Shown: positions 15,964 to 24,338 of the stretch, piece by piece
Numbering within the stretch: position 1 is the stretch's first letter
How the letters are laid out: every line of letters begins with the position of its first letter
NCBI RefSeq assembly: GCF_007993795.1
Contig: NZ_CP042476.1
Location: forward strand, 62,001-126,000
From: Antarcticibacterium arcticum
GTDB taxonomy: Bacteria; Bacteroidota; Bacteroidia; Flavobacteriales; Flavobacteriaceae
Length of the DNA: 64,000 nucleotides
Reading direction: 5' to 3'
Notes under the pieces: generated by a model
The model's database searches: none
The model's input: only the letters and a program-made list of their open reading frames with translations
What the model was told of the DNA's origin: nothing
Translations under genes and position numbers: made by a program

Positions 15964-18276
15964 ATGAGAAGAATTCAATTTGTACTATTTGCCTGTATGT
16001 TTGTTTTTTCAAGCGGAGTATATGCTCAGGATGAGCCAGCTGCTCAGGAAGAAATAACCCAGAAGGGCCATTTTAATGAAAATAAATTCCGCCAGTTATA
16101 TGATGAGTTAGCAACTCCTAATCAATATCGTACAGCTGCCGGAGCACCGGGATCTGCCTATTATCAAAACCAGGCAGATTATAAAATGGATATTGAACTG
16201 GATGATAAGACACAGATATTAAAAGGTGTTGAAACTATTACTTACCATAACAATTCACCAGATCCTTTGGAATACCTGTGGGTACAGCTGGATCAAAATA
16301 TACGTTCCAAGGATTCCCCTGCTTTGCAAAAGGATGGGAATTCAATAGCGCCCGTTTCACAAACCGGAGGTTTTGTTAATCAATTTCTTACAGAGCCCTT
16401 TGATGGTGGCTTCAACATTGAGGAAGTAAGTAAGGACGGGAAACCCCTTCCATATACTATCAATTTTACAATGATGCGGGTTGATATGCCCCAGGTCTTG
16501 AAACCGGGGGAAAGTTTCTCCTTTAAAATTAAATGGTGGTACCAGGTGAATAATCATGTGACAGACAGGGCACGTTCCGGTTATGAGCATTTCCCGGAAG
16601 ACGGGAACAATGCCTATGTAATTGCACAGTTCTTTCCAAGAATGGCAGTTTACAATGATGTTGAAGGATGGCAGAATATGCAGTTTTGGGGGAACGGTGA
16701 ATTTGCCCTTCCTTTTGGAAATTACGAAGTGAACATCACAGTACCGGCAGATCATATTCTTGATGCCACGGGTGAGATCCTGAACCGTAAAGAAGTGTAC
16801 AGCAAGGAAATGATGAAAAGATATGAGCAGGCAAAAAAATCTTTTGATAAGCCCGTTATAATTGTAAGTCAGGCCGAAGCTGAAGCGGCTGAAAAAGGCT
16901 TTTCTGATAAAAAGAAAACCTGGAAACTTAAGGCCGAAATGGTGAGGGATTTTGCTTTTGCAACCTCCCGAAAATTTGTGGTTGATATGATGAATGTAGA
17001 TGTACAGGGCAAAGAAGTTATGGCGGTTTCTATGTATCCCAAGGAGGGAAATCCGCTGTGGGAGGAATATTCTACGCGGGCAGTGGCAAGCACATTAAAA
17101 TCTTATTCAAATCATACCTTCCAGTATCCGTATCACAAAGCTATTTCGGTACACGCAAAAAACCAGGGTATGGAGTATCCAATGATCTGCTGGAATTATG
17201 GCAGGCCAGAGCCGGATGGTACTTATAGCGACCGGGTAAAATTCGGGATGATAAGTGTAATTATTCACGAGATTGGGCACAATTTCTTCCCCATGATCGT
17301 AAACGTAGATGAGCGCCAGTGGGGCTGGATGGATGAAGGCCTAACCACCTTCCTGCAGTATCTGGCTGAACAGGAATTTGGAAAAACCTATCCTGAAGCC
17401 ATTGCGCCAAATGATGTGTATCCTTCAAGACGTGGTATTCCTGCGGGAATTGTACCCTATATGAAAGGGGATCAAAAATATATTGCGCCAATAATGAGCA
17501 ACCCTGAAAATGTATTTCAATTAGGGAACAATGCTTACGGGAAACCAGCAACTGCCCTTAATATTTTACGTGAAACAGTAATGGGTCGTGAACTGTTTGA
17601 CTATGCCTTTAAAACGTATGCCCAGCGCTGGATGTTCAAGCACCCCACACCGGAGGATTTTTTCAGAACTATGGAAGATGCGTCTGCAGTTGATCTTGAT
17701 TGGTTCTGGAGAGGCTGGTTTTACAGTACAGATTTTGTAGATATTGGAATACAGGAGGTTAAAAAATTCTATGTAACAGACAAGGCGACCAAAGAAGGTG
17801 CAGCATTTCTGGAGCAGTATGGGGTAACAGATCCTAACAGTGTTGACGCAGTGTTTGTGGTTGAAGAGAGCAGCGAAGAGTTCAGGGAGGAAATGAAAGG
17901 GAAGGATCCTTTGGTAAATGCGCCCCGTTTGAACGCATATATAATGGATAATTTTACCCCTGCGGAAAGAGCCAAATTAAAGAATCCAAAATATTTCTAC
18001 CAGGTCACCTTTAATAAACCCGGAGGATTGGTAATGCCTATAATTGTTGAATATACTTATGCCGATGGTACTTCTGAAAAGATTACCTATCCAGTACAGG
18101 TATGGAGAAAAAATGACGTGCAGGTTAGTAAAGCCATCGCTTCCAATAAAGAGATCGTCAAAATTGTGGTAGATCCTGATCTTGAAACGGCAGATGTGAA
18201 CCTGGATAATAACTCCTGGCCGCAACAGCCTAAAGAAGATAAGTTTCAGAAGTTTAAAAATCAACAGGGAGACTAA
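15964..18276 (+). CDS. M1 family metallopeptidase, secreted
   Basis: A 770-residue zinc peptidase with a signal peptide (cleavage near VYAQ). The catalytic block is VIIHEIGHNFF at about residues 434-444, with HEIGH as zinc site and the third ligand E in WMDEGLTTFLQ about 18 residues later. The preceding GMEYPMICW segment is the M1 substrate-binding region (GxMEN position, here GMEYP). It would trim peptides from proteins in the periplasm or at the cell surface. The C-terminus is lysine-rich (KEDKFQKFKNQQ) without a clear sorting domain. A -7-like TATTTTTA at 15929-15936 could be its promoter. A hairpin terminator follows at 18295. Confidence 0.9.
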   Translation: MRRIQFVLFACMFVFSSGVYAQDEPAAQEEITQKGHFNENKFRQLYDELATPNQYRTAAGAPGSAYYQNQADYKMDIELDDKTQILKGVETITYHNNSPDPLEYLWVQLDQNIRSKDSPALQKDGNSIAPVSQTGGFVNQFLTEPFDGGFNIEEVSKDGKPLPYTINFTMMRVDMPQVLKPGESFSFKIKWWYQVNNHVTDRARSGYEHFPEDGNNAYVIAQFFPRMAVYNDVEGWQNMQFWGNGEFALPFGNYEVNITVPADHILDATGEILNRKEVYSKEMMKRYEQAKKSFDKPVIIVSQAEAEAAEKGFSDKKKTWKLKAEMVRDFAFATSRKFVVDMMNVDVQGKEVMAVSMYPKEGNPLWEEYSTRAVASTLKSYSNHTFQYPYHKAISVHAKNQGMEYPMICWNYGRPEPDGTYSDRVKFGMISVIIHEIGHNFFPMIVNVDERQWGWMDEGLTTFLQYLAEQEFGKTYPEAIAPNDVYPSRRGIPAGIVPYMKGDQKYIAPIMSNPENVFQLGNNAYGKPATALNILRETVMGRELFDYAFKTYAQRWMFKHPTPEDFFRTMEDASAVDLDWFWRGWFYSTDFVDIGIQEVKKFYVTDKATKEGAAFLEQYGVTDPNSVDAVFVVEESSEEFREEMKGKDPLVNAPRLNAYIMDNFTPAERAKLKNPKYFYQVTFNKPGGLVMPIIVEYTYADGTSEKITYPVQVWRKNDVQVSKAIASNKEIVKIVVDPDLETADVNLDNNSWPQQPKEDKFQKFKNQQGD

Positions 18277-18294
18277 TTGCTCCTTTGTTAAATT

Positions 18295-18326
18295 AAGCCG
18301 ACTTTAACGAGTCGGCTTCTTTTATT
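18295..18326 (+). terminator. intrinsic terminator after the M1 peptidase
   Basis: Perfect nine-base stem AAGCCGACT / AGTCGGCTT with loop TTAACG, followed by CTTTTATT. It separates the peptidase gene from tatA, whose promoter box begins at 18342. Confidence 0.8.
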
Positions 18327-18341
18327 AGTGAAATTTGTAGT

Positions 18342-18349
18342 TATCTTTG
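18342..18349 (+). promoter_or_regulatory. -7 box of tatA, next to the start codon
   Basis: Exact TATCTTTG. The ATG is only six bases further on (18356), so the transcript would have almost no leader. This box also argues against the TTG at 18347 as a start, since it lies inside the box. Confidence 0.55.
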
Positions 18350-18355
18350 TCCCGT

Positions 18356-18637
18356 ATGATAGTATTACCTTTATTTATTAGTGGCGCCGAAATAGCCTTT
18401 ATCATGTTTATCCTGGTCATGGTATTTGGAGCCGATAAGATCCCCGAAATTGCCAGGGGTCTCGGGAAAGGTATGCGCACTCTGCGCAATGCTTCCAATG
18501 ATATTAAGAGCGAGATCCAGAAAAGTGCAGAGAAGCAGGGCATAGATACCGATATCTCTAAGGATGTAAGAAGCGAGATATCTAAAGTAAAGGAAGAGAT
18601 CGATGAAATAACAGGATCTGTTAAACGCAGGTTATAA
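18356..18637 (+). CDS. tatA: TatA/TatB-type twin-arginine translocase subunit
   Basis: About 93 residues from ATG 18356. One N-terminal membrane helix (ISGAEIAFIMFILVMVFG) is followed by the hinge and amphipathic helix GADKIPEIARGLGKGMRTLRNAS, the hallmark of TatA/E, and a charged coiled-coil tail. TatA oligomers form the size-adapting part of the Tat pathway that exports folded proteins. The tail is longer than in minimal TatE and could suit TatB as well; in Bacteroidota one or two such subunits serve with TatC. tatC is not in the window. It converges on an O-methyltransferase gene. Confidence 0.85.
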   Translation: MIVLPLFISGAEIAFIMFILVMVFGADKIPEIARGLGKGMRTLRNASNDIKSEIQKSAEKQGIDTDISKDVRSEISKVKEEIDEITGSVKRRL

Positions 18638-18678
18638 GATCCTTGTTTCTTTTATTTGTTTGCTTTTTGAAAAGCTCC

Positions 18679-19320
18679 TCATTTTATTCGGGTTATGCTT
18701 AATCCATCCCTAACGGGCAATAAAACAGTTTCCAACCGGGTATCCTCAGATACTTTTTTATTGTATTCCAGCAAGGCTTTTGTAGAAAGGTCATCTTCCT
18801 TTATATCTTCAATAACTTTTCCGCTCCACAAAACATTATCTGTTAGCAAAATTCCACCGGGTTTAATTTTTTCAATTATAAGGTCAAAATACGCGGGATA
18901 ATTAGGTTTATCTGCATCCATAAAAACCAGATCAAATTTTCCGCTTAGCCTGGGAAGAATCTCCATGGCATTTCCCAAATGCGCATGGATTTGATCTTTA
19001 AAGGGCGAGAGGTCAAAATATTTTTTCTGAAGGTCAGTCAGCTCCTCATTAATATCAATTGTATGCAATTCTCCTTCCGGTTTTAAACCTTCCGCCAGGC
19101 ACAGGGCAGAGTAGCCTGTATACGTCCCAATTTCCAGTATGCGCGTGGGGGCGATAATTTTAGATAGCAAGCTCAACAACCTGCCCTGATAATGGCCACT
19201 TAGCATACGTGGTTGCAAAACCTTTTGATAAGTTTCCCTGGAAAGCTGCGCCAGTAATTCCGGTTCGGCCTGGGTGTGTTTTACCGCGTATTCATCTAAA
19301 GCTTCCGGAATAAAATTCAT
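18679..19320 (-). CDS. class I SAM-dependent O-methyltransferase
   Basis: A 213-residue protein of the catechol/caffeoyl-CoA O-methyltransferase-like family when started at ATG 19320 (MNFIPEALDEY); an upstream in-frame methionine at 19371 adds only an atypical leader. Motifs: ILEIGTYTGYSALCLAEGL (SAM binding), TIDINEELTDLQKKYF, LVFMDADKPNYPAYFD (metal ligand aspartate) and LLTDNVLWSGKV. These enzymes methylate hydroxyl groups of small catechol-like compounds with a divalent metal. It is next to kynU, divergently arranged; a role in metabolising an aromatic pathway product is a guess only. Confidence 0.88.
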   Translation of the reverse strand: MNFIPEALDEYAVKHTQAEPELLAQLSRETYQKVLQPRMLSGHYQGRLLSLLSKIIAPTRILEIGTYTGYSALCLAEGLKPEGELHTIDINEELTDLQKKYFDLSPFKDQIHAHLGNAMEILPRLSGKFDLVFMDADKPNYPAYFDLIIEKIKPGGILLTDNVLWSGKVIEDIKEDDLSTKALLEYNKKVSEDTRLETVLLPVRDGLSITRIK

Positions 19321-19442
19321 AGAGATCTTATTTTTCAACAAATTTAAAGAATATGGGCAGGCATACGGCAATTTTCAGAAAAGAAAAATTCCTGCTTTTT
19401 GAAGCTGAATTTAAATAGTATTTTTACCACAAATGAATATTT

Positions 19443-20717
19443 ATGAAATTTGAAAACAGCAGGGGATTTGCAAAAAATATGGATAGGGAAGATGCTCTGG
19501 CCTCTTATAAGGATCAATTTATATTCCCGAAGGTAAATGGCAGGAAAGTTATTTATTTCACCGGAAATTCTCTGGGATTACAACCAAAAAGTGCCCGTAA
19601 GTATGTAGATGATATTATGAATGATTGGGCAGACCTGGCTGTAGAAGGCCATTTTAAGGCCCGGAAACCCTGGTGGGACTATCACGAAAGATTTTCAGCT
19701 AAATTGAGTAAAATAGTGGGGGCAAAACCACATGAAATTACGGTGATGAATACCCTTACCGTTAACCTGCACCTATTAATGGTTTCCTTTTACCGACCCG
19801 AAAAGAAAAGGTTTAAAATCATTTGTGAAGAAAAAGCATTTCCCAGTGACCAGTATATGATAGCATCGCAGGTGAGATTTCATGGATTTGATCCCAGGGA
19901 GGCGGTTGTTGAAGTAAAGAAGAGGCAAGGGGAACACAGTTTCAGGACTGAAGATATCTTAAAAGTAATTAAAGAAGTTGGAGAGGAATGTGCGTTGGTC
20001 CTAATTGGAGGGGTGAATTATTATTCCGGGCAGGTCCTCGATATTAAAACAATTACCAGGGCAGGTCATGAAGCCGGGGCAAAAGTAGGATGGGATCTGG
20101 CACATGCAGCTGGAAATATTGAATTGAAACTTCACCAATGGGAAGTTGATTTTGCAGCCTGGTGCAGTTATAAATATATGAATTCCGGCCCGGGCAATGC
20201 TTCGGGATGTTTTATACACGAAAAATATCACGGTTTAAATGATATCCCACGCTTTGAAGGCTGGTGGGGGCATAACAAGAAAAGGCGGTTTCTTATGGAG
20301 CCTCAATTTGAGCCGGAGGCCAATGCCCACGCCTGGCAAATAAGTAATGCCCCGGTCCTTGCCCTGGCACCTTACCTGGCCTCGGTAGAAATGTTTGATG
20401 AGGTTGGGATGGATGCTTTAATTGCCAAAAGAAATAAGATTGTTGCTTATCTGGAATTTATACTTCACGAAATCGACCGTGAGGTTAAAGGAAATTTTGA
20501 AATAATCACCCCTTCCCACCAGGAGGAACGAGGGACCCAGTTATCTGTTTTTTTACATGGGGAGGGTAGGGAGCTCTTCAACTATTTAATGGAAAATGGG
20601 GTGATAACAGATTGGCGGGAGCCTAATGTGATAAGATTGGCTCCGGCTCCTTTTTATTGTTCTTATGAAGAAATGTATGACTTTGGCCAGATCCTGAAGA
20701 AGGGTATTCTAAAATAA
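19443..20717 (+). CDS. kynU: kynureninase
   Basis: A 424-residue PLP enzyme that cleaves kynurenine or 3-hydroxykynurenine to anthranilate or 3-hydroxyanthranilate plus alanine. Recognised from VIYFTGNSLGLQPKSA, the active-site lysine in AAWCSYKYMNSGPGNASG, GWDLAHAAGN, and the C-terminal FLHGEGRELFNYLMENGVITDWREPNVIRLAPAPFY spread, all of which fit bacterial kynureninase in order and length. A -7-like box TATTTTTA is at 19419-19426 with TTG at 19399-19401, giving a leader of about 10 bases. The other enzyme of the pathway in this window, kmo, lies 3.6 kb downstream on the same strand. Together they suggest the kynurenine route to NAD or tryptophan degradation. Confidence 0.94.
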   Translation: MKFENSRGFAKNMDREDALASYKDQFIFPKVNGRKVIYFTGNSLGLQPKSARKYVDDIMNDWADLAVEGHFKARKPWWDYHERFSAKLSKIVGAKPHEITVMNTLTVNLHLLMVSFYRPEKKRFKIICEEKAFPSDQYMIASQVRFHGFDPREAVVEVKKRQGEHSFRTEDILKVIKEVGEECALVLIGGVNYYSGQVLDIKTITRAGHEAGAKVGWDLAHAAGNIELKLHQWEVDFAAWCSYKYMNSGPGNASGCFIHEKYHGLNDIPRFEGWWGHNKKRRFLMEPQFEPEANAHAWQISNAPVLALAPYLASVEMFDEVGMDALIAKRNKIVAYLEFILHEIDREVKGNFEIITPSHQEERGTQLSVFLHGEGRELFNYLMENGVITDWREPNVIRLAPAPFYCSYEEMYDFGQILKKGILK

Positions 20718-20741
20718 TATATTTAAAATTGAACAAACACT

Positions 20742-21674
20742 ATGACTAAAAACTTACTCTACGTTTTTCTTGGGATCTTTTGTTTTTTTGAAATACACGC
20801 CCAGGATAAAAACACAGATATTACACTTGAAAAGGAGCTACGTGAGATTGTAAAGGATTTTAAAGGCTTGGCGGGGGTATATGTTTACAATCTTAAAACC
20901 AGGCAGGAAGCTGGTATTCATGCAGATTCGGTTTTTCCAACTGCGAGCGTGGTGAAAGTGCCCATCCTGGCCGGTTTGTTCAATAAAATTGAAAAGGGGG
21001 AGCTTAGTCTTTTCGATACATTGATCTATAATAAGGAAAGGGTCTATGGGGGTTCCGGTCTTATGCAATTCTTTAAGGACAGCACCCGTACAGATCTTCG
21101 AAGCGCTGCAGCCCTTATGATCACTTACAGTGATAATGTTACCTCAATTTGGAGTCAGGAACTTGCCGGGGGAGGAGAGGAGATCAATAATTTGATGGAA
21201 GGACTTGGATTGGAGCATACACGGGTAAATTCCAGGACGCCGGGTAGAGAAGATCTGTGGAAAAAATACGGATGGGGGCAAACAACGCCACGCGAAATGG
21301 CAGGGCTTCTTATTAAAATGAGAAACAGGGAGTTGGTAAGTGAGGCAGCCAGCGATGAAATGTACCGTATGATGACAAATTCATTTTATACAGATTATGC
21401 TCTGTCACAAATTCCTCCGTATGTTCAAACAGCGGCTAAACAAGGCATGGTGAATCAATCCCGCTCTGAACTGGTAATGGTTAATGCGCCCGGGGGTGAT
21501 TATGTTTTTTATATTGCCACCAAAAATAATGAAGACACTTCCTGGGAATATGAGAATGAAGCCTGGGTGTTACAAAGAAAGATCTCTGCCTTTTTATGGA
21601 ATTATTTTGAGCCTGAAAGTACCTGGAAGCCCGCTAAAAATTCAGATAATCTCGTAAGAGGGTTAAAGTATTAA
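20742..21674 (+). CDS. class A beta-lactamase-like serine hydrolase, secreted
   Basis: A 310-residue protein with a signal peptide (cleavage near FEIHAQ). It has the three landmarks of the serine beta-lactamase/DD-peptidase fold: SxxK in PTASVVKVP (about residues 66-74), SDN in TYSDNVTS (about 128-135), and a KTG-like box that reads KQG (AAKQGMVN). An obvious ExxLN omega-loop glutamate is not seen at the expected place (the region reads NSRTPGREDLWKKYG). It could therefore be a peptidoglycan or esterase-type hydrolase rather than a drug-inactivating enzyme. It starts 24 bases after kynU and may be co-transcribed, though the functions seem unrelated. A hairpin follows at 21690. Confidence 0.78.
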   Translation: MTKNLLYVFLGIFCFFEIHAQDKNTDITLEKELREIVKDFKGLAGVYVYNLKTRQEAGIHADSVFPTASVVKVPILAGLFNKIEKGELSLFDTLIYNKERVYGGSGLMQFFKDSTRTDLRSAAALMITYSDNVTSIWSQELAGGGEEINNLMEGLGLEHTRVNSRTPGREDLWKKYGWGQTTPREMAGLLIKMRNRELVSEAASDEMYRMMTNSFYTDYALSQIPPYVQTAAKQGMVNQSRSELVMVNAPGGDYVFYIATKNNEDTSWEYENEAWVLQRKISAFLWNYFEPESTWKPAKNSDNLVRGLKY

Positions 21675-21680
21675 CTTTTA

Positions 21681-21732
21681 TAAAAAAAGGATCCCGTTTT
21701 TTCATAACCCTAAGGTATCGAATAACGGGATC
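21681..21732 (-). terminator. hairpin between two convergent genes
   Basis: Inverted repeat GATCCCGTT (21690-21698) / AACGGGATC (21724-21732) with a 25-base loop. Read on the minus strand it is followed by TCC and seven Ts, so it fits best as terminator of the lipoprotein gene; it also lies just after the + strand serine hydrolase. Confidence 0.6.
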
Positions 21733-21757
21733 TCAACATTTTTTAAACTGAGTAGAA

Positions 21758-22444
21758 TTATTTTATAACTTCAATATCTGTAAAGAATAATTCAAAACTT
21801 CCATCTTCACTTTTATGGGTTTTGGCCACGGTTATCCCTTCAAAAGTCTCATAATCCTCCCAAGTTGTAGAAAGGGTTCTGCCGCCTGAAGATTCATAGG
21901 TCCATTCCCTTATCATATTGTCATCGTTAAAAAAGATATGATAGGAATCTCCCGGGGTATACCCGCCATCCCCTTCAAAGCGCACGGTTAATTGTTGCAT
22001 TTGCTCTTTACTAATAGGAGAAATGGCATTTCTTATATGTTCGGTTTCATATTCGCTCCATATAAGCTGGTAAGGAAATAAAAACCAATAGGAATCATTT
22101 ATGAATTTTTGATCAATAGGCTTTTCTGCCTCTTCCAGATCTCCGTCATTAATGTAAGTGAAAATTTCTCCTTTTTCGGTTAGCTCAATTCTGTCTTCCT
22201 GTGGATACCACTTCCAGGCTCTTTCAGTCCTTAAAGTGTCATTTACTTTTACATTAAATGTGAAATTCATTTGTTTAACCTCTTCAAAATTTTCAAATCC
22301 GTTGGCAAACGCAATTTGAGTTGTGAGGGGATCATTTGTTCGTGTGGGGGTTTCTTCTATAGTATCTACAGTGTCTTTTCCCGGATCATTTTTACAACTA
22401 ATAATCACCAAAGCAAACAGAAAGGAAAGAAGCAGTTTCTTCAT
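21758..22444 (-). CDS. lipoprotein of unknown function
   Basis: A 228-residue protein from ATG 22444 (MKKLLLSF), chosen because the lipoprotein signal (hydrophobic run to IISC) begins there; the open frame runs 21 codons further upstream without homology-like features. The mature part is acidic and rich in aromatic residues (RAWKWYPQEDRIELTEKGEIFTY, SYWFLFPYQLIWSEY), suggesting a beta-rich, lipocalin- or LolA-like sandwich. It may belong to the flavobacterial DUF6503 family, but I am not certain. No catalytic motif is seen. It should be an outer- or inner-membrane-anchored periplasmic protein. Confidence 0.6.
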   Translation of the reverse strand: MKKLLLSFLFALVIISCKNDPGKDTVDTIEETPTRTNDPLTTQIAFANGFENFEEVKQMNFTFNVKVNDTLRTERAWKWYPQEDRIELTEKGEIFTYINDGDLEEAEKPIDQKFINDSYWFLFPYQLIWSEYETEHIRNAISPISKEQMQQLTVRFEGDGGYTPGDSYHIFFNDDNMIREWTYESSGGRTLSTTWEDYETFEGITVAKTHKSEDGSFELFFTDIEVIK

Positions 22445-22554
22445 AATAATTTTATTTTTATCAAATATAGGAAATACTTCTCCTATGAAAATTCTATCAT
22501 TATTCAATTTATTTATGGGACGAACTAAAATATTTTAGAAAAGCTCTCAAAATA

Positions 22555-22581
22555 AAAAAGCCCTTTAAAAAAGGGCTTTTT
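22555..22581 (-). terminator. intrinsic terminator, bidirectional
   Basis: Stem AAAAAGCCCTTT / AAGGGCTTTTT around a short A-rich loop, with T runs on both strands. It lies 16 bases after the stop of the 51-residue membrane protein gene on the minus strand. Confidence 0.85.
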
Positions 22582-22596
22582 GTATTGATTTTTTAA

Positions 22597-22752
22597 TTAA
22601 AGTCTCCTACCGGTAAGTAATTTGTATAAAACTAAAATTACAGCTATCACTATTAAAATGTGGATAATGCTTCCCAGGTCGGGGAAGGCGAAATATCCTA
22701 CTAGCCAGCCGATTACTAATAATACTACGATAAGCCAAATTAAATCTCTCAT
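22597..22752 (-). CDS. Lmo0937-family small membrane protein
   Basis: A 51-residue protein that starts at ATG 22752 and ends with TAA at 22597-22599. The translation begins MRDLIWLIVVLLVIGWLVG and ends LYKLLTGRRL, with two hydrophobic helices (about residues 4-23 and 28-44) around a FPDLGSII turn and a basic C-terminus. This matches the widespread Lmo0937-type membrane proteins, often induced by stress and of unknown role. The gene is followed by a strong terminator at 22555-22581. A small inverted repeat TGTAACT-CTA-AGTTACA lies 18-34 bases upstream of the start and could be an operator. Confidence 0.85.
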   Translation of the reverse strand: MRDLIWLIVVLLVIGWLVGYFAFPDLGSIIHILIVIAVILVLYKLLTGRRL

Positions 22753-23068
22753 AATTGTTGGTTTTTTAGTGTAACTCTAAGTTACAAATTATAGTTATTG
22801 AATTCAAAAAAAAAGAAAATCTTTTAAACCCGGGGTTTTTAAACTTTCCAATTATTATATTCAATAACCAGGATTAGTTATTTCAAACGAATTTATACAA
22901 TAGCTTTACGAAGAGAAACCTTTTTAACTAGTGTTTAACTTAATTCCCTAAATAAACAGGGAATACTCATGTTTTATAGGGTTTATTTTCCTAATATGTT
23001 TAAATATTAACAAAATTATCTGATTTGAATGTTAAATATATTTCGAGAAACTCGGCTGTTTCGAATTA
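22753..23068. other. 316-base intergenic region with short inverted repeats
   Basis: No gene is supported here. It holds TGTAACT-CTA-AGTTACA (22770-22786), a near-palindrome around AAACCC/GGGGTTT (about 22826-22838) and TTCCCT/AGGGAA (22944-22963). The right end, near 23041-23066, has a weak hairpin that could end the flavin reductase transcript. The rest is very AT-rich. Regulation of the small membrane protein gene at 22597 is the likeliest use. Confidence 0.4.
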
Positions 23069-23716
23069 TTATATTTCCTTATTGAAAATGGATTTCAATT
23101 CCTTCCCAGGCCTTGCGTAAAGAAACCTGTCCAGAAGTACGGGTAGGGCATAACCATCTAATCCATTAATAGCGACAGTTTCGGCCTTATCCAGCCGCAG
23201 CCATCCATCCGGCATCTGTATTCCATCATCAAAATATAGATGTTCTATCTCGCCTATTATAAGATGAGTATCATTTTCCTTGATATGATATTCATTTACA
23301 TATTTACATCCCATTTTTACGTTAGATTCTTTTAAATAAGGCGCATAAAAGGAATCAAGGTATTCCTCTCCAAGCCCGGTAGATTCAAATTCCGAAATTG
23401 CTTCATCATATTTTGCAGAGGTTTGATGTGCCTGCTCAATCATCGTTTTTTGAATATGATTAATGGTAAAGTATCCCGTGGTTTTTATATTTTCAAGGGT
23501 ATGGCGGGCTACCGTTGCGGGTCTCATAATAAACCCTATCAATGGGGGATTGCTTCCAATATGCATAACAGAATTGAATACCGCCAGATTGGTGATCCCC
23601 AAATTGGATTTTGTGCCAATAAGATTTGCAGATTTGTAGCCGGAACAACTGTTGATCAGGTTTAAACGGTAGAGATTATCTAAATTCCTGATTTCAGAAT
23701 TGGTGTAATGTTTCAT
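23069..23716 (-). CDS. flavin reductase family protein
   Basis: A 215-residue FMN-binding split-barrel protein of the flavin reductase-like domain family. Visible features are the KSANLIGTKSNLGITNLAVFNSVMHIGSNPPLIGF spread over the first half (the family's nSP-P-l-h pattern) and TTGYFTINHIQ near residues 78-88. Such proteins bind FMN and reduce flavin with NAD(P)H or act on small aromatic or quinone substrates; the partner is unknown. The ATG at 23714-23716 lies only a few bases behind the T tract of a hairpin terminator (23718-23746), so its own promoter must be within or beyond that hairpin, or it depends on read-through. Confidence 0.85.
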   Translation of the reverse strand: MKHYTNSEIRNLDNLYRLNLINSCSGYKSANLIGTKSNLGITNLAVFNSVMHIGSNPPLIGFIMRPATVARHTLENIKTTGYFTINHIQKTMIEQAHQTSAKYDEAISEFESTGLGEEYLDSFYAPYLKESNVKMGCKYVNEYHIKENDTHLIIGEIEHLYFDDGIQMPDGWLRLDKAETVAINGLDGYALPVLLDRFLYARPGKELKSIFNKEI

Positions 23717-23717
23717 A

Positions 23718-23746
23718 ATAAAAAAAGGCCAGAAATTAATCTGGCC
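23718..23746 (-). terminator. intrinsic terminator next to the flavin reductase start
   Basis: Stem GGCCAGA / TCTGGCC with loop AATTAA (23727-23746), followed on the minus strand by seven Ts (23720-23726). It ends the transcript of the 81-residue gene at 23784-24029; the next ATG on that strand follows the T tract after three bases. Confidence 0.8.
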
Positions 23747-23783
23747 TCAAGTTAGTTATAACCCTAATTAACGTTTGTTAATT

Positions 23784-24029
23784 TTAGCCCTCATTCTCCA
23801 TTTTATTAATTTTCATCTCGTAATCCTCCAAAACTTCACTTATAGCTTCAATGTTTTCTGAAGACTTTTGGTGGGCCTCTTCCATTGCTTTTTCCAGATC
23901 TTTGTCCGGATGTTGAAATAGGTCTGTAATCACGTGATTGATCTTATCTACAATACTGGCCTGGCTATTTTTAATATCTTCAAGTTTATTTTTAATAGCC
24001 TGCATTTGTTCAAATTTTTCCTGATCCAT
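23784..24029 (-). CDS. small coiled-coil protein of unknown function
   Basis: An 81-residue, strongly charged, soluble protein without signal peptide or cysteine. It is predicted almost wholly helical: residues ~1-36 (MDQEKFEQMQAIKNKL and on) and ~43-78 form two amphipathic helices around an FQHPDKD turn, like a helical hairpin. I do not recognise a family. It stands between the kmo promoter region and the flavin reductase, with a terminator right after it. It is probably real because of the clean start, terminator and codon use like its neighbours. Confidence 0.6.
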   Translation of the reverse strand: MDQEKFEQMQAIKNKLEDIKNSQASIVDKINHVITDLFQHPDKDLEKAMEEAHQKSSENIEAISEVLEDYEMKINKMENEG

Positions 24030-24338
24030 AATATGTTTATTTAAATTAAAAGTGCTATTTCTTCAAAAGCTACCGACCATTTCAACAATAAGCCGGTGTA
24101 AAAAGGTTTAATATTAGATGAAATTAAGGGTTAAGTGTCCACCTTCCTGTTAAACAAGTTATAATTACCTTCAAATTAACTCCTTTTGTAGTTTTAGTAT
24201 AATGGTGTAGGTTAGTAAATTAAGAGGTTCCAGGATTAATTTCTAAATAACCGACCTCCCTGTAAAGGAGTAATAATATTTAATTGAGTATTTTTACCAA
24301 CAGAGGCAACCTTGGAATAAACACGCTGTTTTTAGTAA
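24030..24338. other. 309-base divergent intergenic region before kmo
   Basis: No gene is supported. It should hold the promoters for kmo (+) and for the 81-residue gene (-). A -7-like TATTTTTA is at 24289-24296, inside the string AGTATTTTTACCA that also occurs before kynU. There is a weak CTCC/GGAG hairpin near 24257-24270. Otherwise AT-rich with no repeats seen. Confidence 0.4.

Noticed and set aside
20742..21674. Antibiotic-resistance beta-lactamase
   Set aside because: The fold motifs fit, but the expected catalytic glutamate and KTG are not both present, so resistance cannot be claimed.
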